Assembly: GCA_016926315.1 (NCBI GenBank)
Contig: JAFGOU010000260.1
Span: 1 to 6,559, forward strand
Direction of reading: 5' to 3'
Length of the DNA stretch: 6,559 nucleotides
Source: Chitinispirillaceae bacterium
GTDB taxonomy: Bacteria; Fibrobacterota; Chitinivibrionia; Chitinivibrionales; Chitinispirillaceae
The translations under genes were made by a program, and so were the position numbers. This document shows, piece by piece, positions 1-6,200 of this stretch. Below the pieces are notes generated by a model. It ran no database searches. It worked only from the letters and a program-made list of their open reading frames with translations, and was not told where the DNA came from. The first letter of the stretch is position 1; every line of letters starts with the position of its first letter.

Positions 1-1067
1 TCCGCGGGCCAGTAGTTCATCTGCACGTTGATATTGGAGTGGATGTCGCATTGCCACATGGGCGTGTTGCTGTTGCACCAGATCCCCTGCAGGTTCGACG
101 GCAGGGCGAGTCCCCCACGTGAACAGGCGAGCATAAGATACCGGCCGTACTGGAAATAGAGCACCTCGAGCGCTGGATCGTAGCTCCCGCTGCGGTAGCG
201 GGCCAGCAGGGAATCGGTGGGCATGGTCGGTCGGGTATCGTTCAGGCGCAGAGCGACCCGGTTGAACAGAGGCTGGAAATCGTCAAGGTGGCGGGTTTTA
301 AGCTGGGCGTAGGTCCTTGCGGCTGCGGCGTTCACGGTCTGCGTGATCGTATCGTGCAACCCGTTCCGCGTGTAGGCGGGGGAGAGCGGATCGAAATTCG
401 TGCCGCCGGCCATAAGCACCGTGACCGCGTTCGCACCGGCGACCAAGATGCGGTCAGTACCGGAAGTGATCGCGCCCCCTTCCGCTACCACCACCACCTG
501 CGCCTCGTAGGAGAGGAGCGTCAGACTGCCGGCCATGGTGAGCCGGTTGCCGGAGACGGTCAGGGTACCGGTATGCGCGTCGACCACTCTTACCGTGCCG
601 CTGATGCTGTTCGCGGCGCTCGCGGTAAAGCGCATGATCATGACGTTGTCCGGGTAACTGACGAAATATTCCCGGTTATGGTCAACACTCCCGGCCGTAA
701 ACCTTACCCGTGCGACCGCCTCCTCGATGGAAAGCTCCCGGCGATAGGCGGTCTCGCCGGTCAACCCCGTGAAATCGAAAACAAGGTCGCCGAAATTTTG
801 GTACGAACCGCGGGTGGTTTTGTTGCCGGTCCAGACGCTGATTTCGTTGAACTGGATCTGCTCCTGCGCCACGCCGCCGAACACCATGCCGCCGAGCCGG
901 CCGTTGCCGATCGGCAGCGCGCGCGACTCCCACTCCCAGCTTCCCGCAGCCTGACGGTACCAGAGCGAGAGCCGGGCGTCGGGGGGCGGGGCCGCTGATC
1001 CGGCGGAAGCGATTGAAACCCAGCCGAGAACGGCGGTGATAATCGATGAAAAGCTGTTTTTGGCCAT
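1..1067 (-). CDS. GH95 alpha-L-fucosidase/alpha-L-galactosidase, N-terminal part (3' end outside window)
   Basis: The frame is open from the ATG at 1067-1065 to the window edge: 355 codons plus two bases, about half of the 750-850 residues usual for GH95. Seen: a signal peptide (hydrophobic stretch about residues 8-22, likely cut after ASA at 20-22 or SAA at 24-26); the GH95 N-terminal beta-sandwich signature LPIGNGRLGGMVFGG at 51-65, followed by EQIQFNEISVWTG at 69-81; and the start of the (alpha/alpha)6 barrel, NLQGIW at 325-330 and NINVQMNYWPA at 345-355. Known for the family: inverting exo-hydrolases that remove terminal alpha-L-fucose or, in some members, alpha-L-galactose. The Asn-x-Asn pair (here N345 and N347) helps activate the catalytic water. 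The general-acid Glu and the residues that set fucose versus galactose specificity lie beyond the window, so the substrate cannot be fixed. It starts 27 bases after the arabinofuranosidase-like gene, so co-transcription is likely. The ribosome binding site is weak (AGGG about 8 bases before ATG), but the signal peptide supports this start. Family call is firm. Confidence 0.93.
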   Translation of the reverse strand, partial: MAKNSFSSIITAVLGWVSIASAGSAAPPPDARLSLWYRQAAGSWEWESRALPIGNGRLGGMVFGGVAQEQIQFNEISVWTGNKTTRGSYQNFGDLVFDFTGLTGETAYRRELSIEEAVARVRFTAGSVDHNREYFVSYPDNVMIMRFTASAANSISGTVRVVDAHTGTLTVSGNRLTMAGSLTLLSYEAQVVVVAEGGAITSGTDRILVAGANAVTVLMAGGTNFDPLSPAYTRNGLHDTITQTVNAAAARTYAQLKTRHLDDFQPLFNRVALRLNDTRPTMPTDSLLARYRSGSYDPALEVLYFQYGRYLMLACSRGGLALPSNLQGIWCNSNTPMWQCDIHSNINVQMNYWPA

Positions 1068-1094
1068 GGCAGCGCCCTGGATACTACCTTTCTG

Positions 1095-2975
1095 TCAATC
1101 AATAACGATTTTCCGCCGGCACACGGTTTCCGGGCCCTCATGGACGGAGAGCAGGTGTGCCCCGCGCGGCAGGACAAACGTTCCGGAACGATAGCGGTCT
1201 CCACCCCGTACGAGAGGCCGCCGTAAAATGGTTTTTCCCGAAAGACCGGTCACGGTAAGCGAGGGCGGCCGTCCACCGGGAATGATTTCCATTGTCAATT
1301 CAACGTTCCCGCCGGCCAGCCGGCGAAGCGAGGCCCTTCTGTCCGGGAGGGACGAAGAACCCTCCGCCGGCAGCACCCCGGACGGCGACGATTCGGCGAC
1401 GATGAAATTCGCACTGTAGGGTTTTGACGTTATGGTGATCTCGCCCGTGGAGTGCGCCGACCAGGGCAGCACCGACTCGTAGTTGTCCGGGCCGCCGCTC
1501 TCCTGGGTGCCATTGACATTGTTGACCGCGATGTTCCTCCCCTCGATATTGTCGGTTGAAATCTCCCACCAGTAGTAGCGCGAAAACACGGGCCCGCTGG
1601 CCGTGGTCAGCCGCACGGTCTGGCTGTTCGCCGACACATTGACCACCACGATGCCGAACTGCCCTGAGGAAAAACGGGAGGCGTAGACCGCCATGGTCGC
1701 GCTCGTCGCGGTGGCCGGAACGAGCACGTCCCCGAAGCACCGGTGGTAGTAGTAATTGGCGAAGAAATAGCAGTGCGGTGTTCCCTCGGCAACGCCCGGC
1801 TCGTTGTTCGCGGCGAGCAGGCCGTGGTCCGTACCGTTCGAATAGCCGTTGTGCAGGTCCCAGGTGGTGACCAGACCCCAGCCATTTTTGATGTGCTCGC
1901 CCGTTGCCATCGCGTGAAAAATGGCGTTGGCCGGGCCGACGCCGCGCGTGCCCGTGGCCTGGATGTTCCACTCGGTAAGGGCGATGGGATAATAATCGCG
2001 GGCCTTGCCGGTGCAGGTCGCCACATCGTCCATCAGCTCCTCTATCTTTGTGCGCCCCCGCGTGACGCCGGCGAACAGTTGATTGAGCGTCGGAGTGCCG
2101 TTTTCCTCGGGATAGTAGATATGCACCACGAGGAAATCGGCCTTGTCCTTGACTTCGGGAAGCACCTGCCGCTGCCAGACCGGCTGCACCACCGCGCCGA
2201 TCTTGATGGTCGGGTCGACTTTTTTCATGGAGTCGACGAACACGCAGAAATCCCTGCCGTACTGGGTGCCGGTCTGGATTCCGCGACCGCACACGCTCAC
2301 GTCGTATCCCGCCTCCCAGCTCCCGAAATTCTCGTTGCCGACCTCCCAGTATTTCACGTTGCGCCTGCGCACGATATTCACGTCGCGCACCCAGTCGGCC
2401 GCGTATTTTGCCGCGGTGGCCACCGGGTTGGACGATCCGCCGTAACGCGCATACCCGTAGTTGACGGTAATGATCCCTTCGGCGCCTACGGCATCGCAGA
2501 GCCGGTACTGGTTGGGCATGGTCATGCTGTTCGTGTTGTCGGTACCGCCCGCCTGCGGCGTTCCCAGGTTGGGTATGCTGCCCGCCGTGGCACAGAGGGA
2601 AGGGATCATGGTACGGTCGAGGGCGTTCCAGAACCAGATGTCGGCCCACGATCCGCCGGGCATGCGCAGGATGGTCAGGCCGGCGTTCCGGTAGTGGCGC
2701 ACCTTGGTCGCGTTGTCATCCGCTCTGCCCATCCAGCCGTTGATGTTCTGGCCGTAGATATACTTTGGAATTTTCGTTATCGTATCAGCCGCGTTGATGG
2801 TGACCGTTACCGTCGGTACTGTAGAGGGCGGGGTTTGGGCGGTATATTGCGTAATTCTCGCCAGCGTTTTCGGCTGCCAGGAGTCCAGGAAAAACCCCTG
2901 CCTGCCGATTGAAAACGAGAGCGTGGCCGTTGCGGCCAGAAAAAGGATCCCTGCCCTGAGCGCACTTCCCGTCAT
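1095..2975 (-). CDS. Secreted clan GH-A glycoside hydrolase, GH51-like (probable alpha-L-arabinofuranosidase)
   Basis: 626 residues from the ATG at 2975-2973 to TGA at 1097-1095. A longer in-frame ATG at 3056 would add 27 residues. I reject it because that ATG lies in the -35 box of the promoter, while the chosen start has AAAGGA 8 bases upstream and opens a signal peptide (hydrophobic about residues 8-24). Seen (626-residue numbering): YIYGQNINGWMGR at 72-84, as in the GH51 IYGxFxEHxGR strand; RMPGGSWAD at 104-112, like GH51 RYPGGN; KYWEVGNENFGSWEAG at 208-223, where E215 after N214 is the predicted acid/base; VVHIYYP at 283-289; ALTEWN at 332-337, where E335 is the predicted nucleophile; TTWDLHNG at 370-377. 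Then comes a beta-sandwich (VYASRFSSGQFGIVVVNVS, about 430-447) and a C-terminal region resembling a sorting domain. Both expected catalytic glutamates are present. The family is known for retaining release of alpha-L-arabinofuranose. Substrate is inferred; other clan GH-A families such as GH39, GH30 or GH79 remain possible. First gene of a likely pair with the GH95 gene. Confidence 0.85.
   Translation of the reverse strand: MTGSALRAGILFLAATATLSFSIGRQGFFLDSWQPKTLARITQYTAQTPPSTVPTVTVTINAADTITKIPKYIYGQNINGWMGRADDNATKVRHYRNAGLTILRMPGGSWADIWFWNALDRTMIPSLCATAGSIPNLGTPQAGGTDNTNSMTMPNQYRLCDAVGAEGIITVNYGYARYGGSSNPVATAAKYAADWVRDVNIVRRRNVKYWEVGNENFGSWEAGYDVSVCGRGIQTGTQYGRDFCVFVDSMKKVDPTIKIGAVVQPVWQRQVLPEVKDKADFLVVHIYYPEENGTPTLNQLFAGVTRGRTKIEELMDDVATCTGKARDYYPIALTEWNIQATGTRGVGPANAIFHAMATGEHIKNGWGLVTTWDLHNGYSNGTDHGLLAANNEPGVAEGTPHCYFFANYYYHRCFGDVLVPATATSATMAVYASRFSSGQFGIVVVNVSANSQTVRLTTASGPVFSRYYWWEISTDNIEGRNIAVNNVNGTQESGGPDNYESVLPWSAHSTGEITITSKPYSANFIVAESSPSGVLPAEGSSSLPDRRASLRRLAGGNVELTMEIIPGGRPPSLTVTGLSGKTILRRPLVRGGDRYRSGTFVLPRGAHLLSVHEGPETVCRRKIVID
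1098..1337 (-). other. Degenerate T9SS-like C-terminal domain of the arabinofuranosidase-like protein
   Basis: The last 80 residues (about 547-626 of the 626-residue protein) show the order typical of T9SS type A sorting domains: a strand with LTVTGLSGKTI at 573-583, where other substrates have a similar 'v-x-l-x-G-k-x-v' run; a middle strand ending FVLPRGAHLLSV at 600-611, matching the usual 'l-x-x-G-x-y-x-l-x-v'; and a basic last strand, CRRKIVID. The usual opening Pro-Asn-Pro motif is absent and a Ser/Pro-rich linker precedes the domain. It may be a diverged sorting signal or only a similar beta-sandwich. If functional, it would send the enzyme through the T9SS to the cell surface or medium. 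Confidence 0.45.
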
Positions 2976-2983
2976 GTACCGGT

Positions 2984-2989
2984 TCCTTT
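2984..2989 (-). promoter_or_regulatory. Ribosome binding site of the arabinofuranosidase-like gene
   Basis: On the minus strand this reads AAAGGA, within GGAAAGGAACC, and ends 8 bases before the ATG at 2975. It is the best Shine-Dalgarno match near either possible start, and it decides for the shorter 626-residue protein over the start at 3056. Confidence 0.6.
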
Positions 2990-3028
2990 CCGTTGGTCTA
3001 AAAGCATCCTTCCACAACCACCATTTAA

Positions 3029-3056
3029 AGTATACCACCGTTTTTCGCGATGTCAT
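3029..3056 (-). promoter_or_regulatory. Candidate sigma70-type promoter for the arabinofuranosidase-like/GH95 pair
   Basis: Minus strand: ATGACA at 3056-3051 (5 of 6 to TTGACA), a 16-base spacer, then TATACT at 3034-3029 (5 of 6 to TATAAT). Transcription would begin near 3022, giving a leader of about 46 bases before the ATG at 2975. The stretch around it is more AT-rich than the flanking genes. The boxes are of the general bacterial type. Bacteroidota often use a different consensus (-33 TTTG, -7 TAnnTTTG), which I do not see here, so the call depends on the host's main sigma factor. Confidence 0.45.
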
Positions 3057-3060
3057 TCAG

Positions 3061-3110
3061 AAACCGGTTTATCCGCTTAAGAACCGGATTTTCGATGATT
3101 TTGACTGGTT
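3061..3110. promoter_or_regulatory. Phased AACCGG-type motifs next to the promoter (candidate operator/activator site)
   Basis: A perfect 10-bp palindrome, AAACCGGTTT (3061-3070), lies five bases upstream of the -35 box, centred near -44 from the predicted start. Two related copies follow farther upstream: GAACCGGATT (3081-3090) and ACTGGTTTT (3104-3112). Their four-base cores are centred at 3065.5, 3085.5 and 3106.5, spacings of 20 and 21 bp, i.e. the same face of the helix. Another AACCGG, read on the minus strand, overlaps the ribosome binding site (2979-2984). The position suits a transcription factor that activates from just upstream of the -35 box or represses. No regulator is encoded in the window, so function is inferred. 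Confidence 0.35.
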
Positions 3111-3250
3111 TTCCATGCAGCGGACGATTTTGGGGGGTACCACTGGTAATTAGTGGGAAAAACCAGGAGTTGCGGTCAAAGACCGGGAGCGAAGACGGTT
3201 CCACGACTTCAGGCCTGCCCATGCCTGATCCGATGCCGATCCTAGGTTAC

Positions 3251-6200
3251 TCAGGGTACAAAGAGTATCCTGGCAACGCTTTCCCCCCGCTGTTTACCGC
3301 TGCCGTCAAAACCGGTAAGACGCACGATGTACGCCCCGGCCGCGCGTTTCCGGTTATTTACCTCCGACCATACCATCACGTTTCTTCCGGGATGGATGTT
3401 CCGGCCCGGATCTGCAGACCATACCACCCTGCCGAGCTGGTCGATGAGGTCGCACCTGATCCGTTCGATGCCGGACCACGGGAGCGTGTACTCGATCCGC
3501 AGCGTGCCGTTGCAGGGGTTGGGTGATATCCGCGACAGGGCAAACGCGCCAAAACCCGGTGCAATACCATGCCCCGGCTTGCCGATGACAAGCAGACGGT
3601 AGGCGCGGCTGTTGGCGGCAACGGTCACCGTGCGGCCGCCCACCGATCCGGTCGCCGGGTCGACCACGGTTATGTCAATGTCATTGCCGGCCGCTTGTTC
3701 GATGTCGAACTGAAAGGTCGTTGACGAAGGCAACGGATTGTCGAAAACCAGTTCCGCGGCATATCCCGCGCCGTCCGCTGCAGGGACGACCATGGCGCCG
3801 TATCTTTCCTGCCGTCCGCGCTCCGCCAGGGCCACCGAAACCGCGCTCCACGACGGCGGCAGCGGCGAAGTCATCACCTGTCGTGCTCCCGGAGGCGCGC
3901 CGGCGATAAAGAGCGGGCTGAGCGGCATGCCGTCGGTTGTTCGCGGCCGCACCGCGACGCTCCAGGACCCGGCGGCAGCAGCTTTCCTGGAAGTGATGGC
4001 GGAGAGTGCGGTCGGTATGCCCGGAATCCTGAGTTCGACCGCGGAGTCACTCGCGTTCCAAACGGTAAATGCCTCCTTGTTGCCGTTGGTGTCGGTATGG
4101 CACATCACTTTCGACCTGTCGTTTAACAGCGCATTGAGCGGAAGGTAAAAACCGTCTGCGTAATACTGCATGTTTTTACGGGCGTCTTTTTTCCAGAGGT
4201 AAAACTGCAGATACTGAACGTCGGCGCTGTTGCATGAATCAAGCACGTCGCCGGTGCGTATGTCAAACCGGTAGGGAAGGCAGAAGTCGGTCCAGCTCTT
4301 TGGCGGAAGCCTGACGATCCAGGGCGTTTTGAGCGACACGCTTCTGCCGCTGCCGAAATCGAACGCGTCGGCCTGACGGGTTTTGAGCCACAGCAACCTG
4401 CCCGGTTCAAAGGAGAACGAGTCCTGCTCCGCCTCGGAATATTCCCTCCACCCGTTTTTCAGGTAGCGGAACAGACGGAATGCGTACCGGTCGTATTTCC
4501 AGAGGGCATCCGCATTCTTAAATTCGTCAAGCGCCTGCTGCGTGCCGGGTTTTTCGAGCACCGCGGTGGCCCCGAGCGGCGTCCACTGTTCCTCGTACGG
4601 CTTGACCGCGTCGCTGCGGTCGATTCCGATATCGCGCGAAACGTCGGCGCGGACCCTGAACCGTCCGTCGTCCGCGACAAACCATACCCTGATGCCGCTT
4701 TCCCCCTGCACCGCGTCGGACCGTACCCGCCACTCGCGGGCCATCGAATTGTCCTCGGCGATCACGGTATCATGCTGAACGAACCGGTCGTATCCCTGGC
4801 CGGCGAGAAGGACGAGCGAAGGGTTCGCGATATTGTCCTGTACCCGGACCGTCATGGGTATCGGCTCCTGGGGCGTGACGATGCTCGCCGTGTCTCCCTC
4901 AACGACGATCTCCGGTGCAACGGTGTCAACAGCAAGAAAAAACGGGAACGTGCACTGGGAGAGCAGTGCCACCATGTTCAGGATCGGCGCGCCGCTTTCG
5001 TCGGGAACGAGGGTGGCGGTGTCGCGCAGCCAGAGCGTTCTTGCCGCGTCGTACCGGTACATCCTGATGTCGCCGGCCGAGGTCCCGGGCGGCAGGGAAT
5101 CGACCTCATAACGGAGTCCGAGGAGAAAACGGATCAGCGACGCGCTGCTCGATTCAAGGCCGAAGACGATGGGGCTGACCCTGACAAGCCCCGACCCCTC
5201 GGTTGAACAATCGAGCTTTTTAAGGGTGACGGTCTGCTGCATGTCGTCGATTTTGCGAAGGACCACGGCGCCGTTAAACACCGCGATGATGTCCGTGGTG
5301 CTGAAAATGACCGTCTTGATCGACGCAGGCTGCGGAATAACGAAGAAGCGGGTTGAGGAATCGGTCGGCGCCGACCACAGCCCCTGGTCCTTCTGCAGCC
5401 ACACCCCGAAGTGGTAACCCCTGCCGTATTCGAGCGTGACGCCGTCGACTCCCAGAGTGAAGGTGTCGGGCGTTGCGCCGGGATGGGTATAGAATTTCGT
5501 TGTCGAGGCGATTGGCGGAGAAAACGCTCCCGGGGTTTCCCGCCACGCCACGCCCGCGTTGAGAAGCATGCCGGAGGTGCCCGAGCGCCAGACAAAACGG
5601 AGGGCGGCCGTTGCGGTATCAAAAAAAACCGTGTCTATCCTGAGCGTGTTCGGCACCGGAATATCGTCGGAAATCGAATCGGTCGGCAGGGTACAGCGGG
5701 CGGCCGGCGTGACGAGCGACCAGCGGCCGTACCGTTCGAGCTGCAGTCCGCAGTGATAGCTCGTCTTTGGTTCAAGGCCCATGATGCTGCCGCCCGATGC
5801 GGTTGCCGAAAAGGTGTCGGCGGCAAAAAGCCCCGCGGGAATGGCGCTGTCGGGAACCGGCAGCTTTCCGTGCCAGACCCGGATCCGGTCGTAGGGACCT
5901 CCGGTAAAGCGCCAGGAAAGGTCGGCGCGGGTCACCAGCACCGAATCCACGAAAAGCTGGGCGGTGTTGTCGGGAAGCGGCGTGCCCACCCGGCAGGAGT
6001 CGCGCACCGTGTCGCACGGGTTGTTGTTGATCCCCCTGAAAACCAGCTGCCACTGCGACCAGGTCTCCGCGCCGGCAAACCGCGGGTCTTTCACGGTTAC
6101 CACCAGCGCGTCTCCAACGCTTTCAAGCGATGTCCGGGAAATGACGCTGTCGGTAAAAACGGCGTTACCGAGCGCATAGCGCAGCACCAGCGAAGAGATG

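Larger units (their letters stand above)
2976..3250. other. Intergenic region between the large exported protein and the glycosidase pair
   Basis: These 275 bases separate the TGA of the upstream gene from the ATG at 2975. The half near the glycosidase gene holds the ribosome binding site, the predicted promoter and the palindromic motifs. The half near the upstream gene holds two small inverted repeats, CGGTC-AAA-GACCG (3173-3185) and CCACT-7 nt-AGTGG (3140-3156). Neither is followed by a T-run in the direction of transcription, so I do not call an intrinsic terminator. No credible coding frame lies in it. Confidence 0.6.

Noticed and set aside
682..933. Possible frameshift in the GH95 gene, suggested by fragmentary open frames in this region.
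   Set aside because: Translating the minus strand from the ATG at 1067 gives one uninterrupted frame to the window edge with family motifs throughout.
1300..2649. A 449-codon minus-strand frame inside the same gene.
   Set aside because: Arg/His/Gly-rich out-of-frame translation of the real gene; no recognisable domain.
1743..2912. A 389-codon open frame on the plus strand, antisense to the arabinofuranosidase-like gene.
   Set aside because: It is rich in Arg, Val, Gly and His with no domain pattern, which is typical of the opposite strand of GC-rich genes; the minus-strand frame has clear catalytic motifs.
2976..3056. An upstream ATG at 3056 that would extend the arabinofuranosidase-like protein by 27 residues.
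   Set aside because: The extension is basic and aromatic, places the signal peptide away from the N-terminus, overlaps the promoter boxes and has no better ribosome binding site.
3140..3185. Two short inverted repeats (3140-3156 and 3173-3185) as a transcription terminator for the large gene.
   Set aside because: Stems are only 5 bp and no T-run follows directly on the minus strand.
3050..3526. A 158-codon plus-strand frame spanning the intergenic region and running into the large gene's 3' end.
   Set aside because: It is convergent over the sorting domain coding sequence, has no domain pattern, and crosses the predicted promoter on the other strand.
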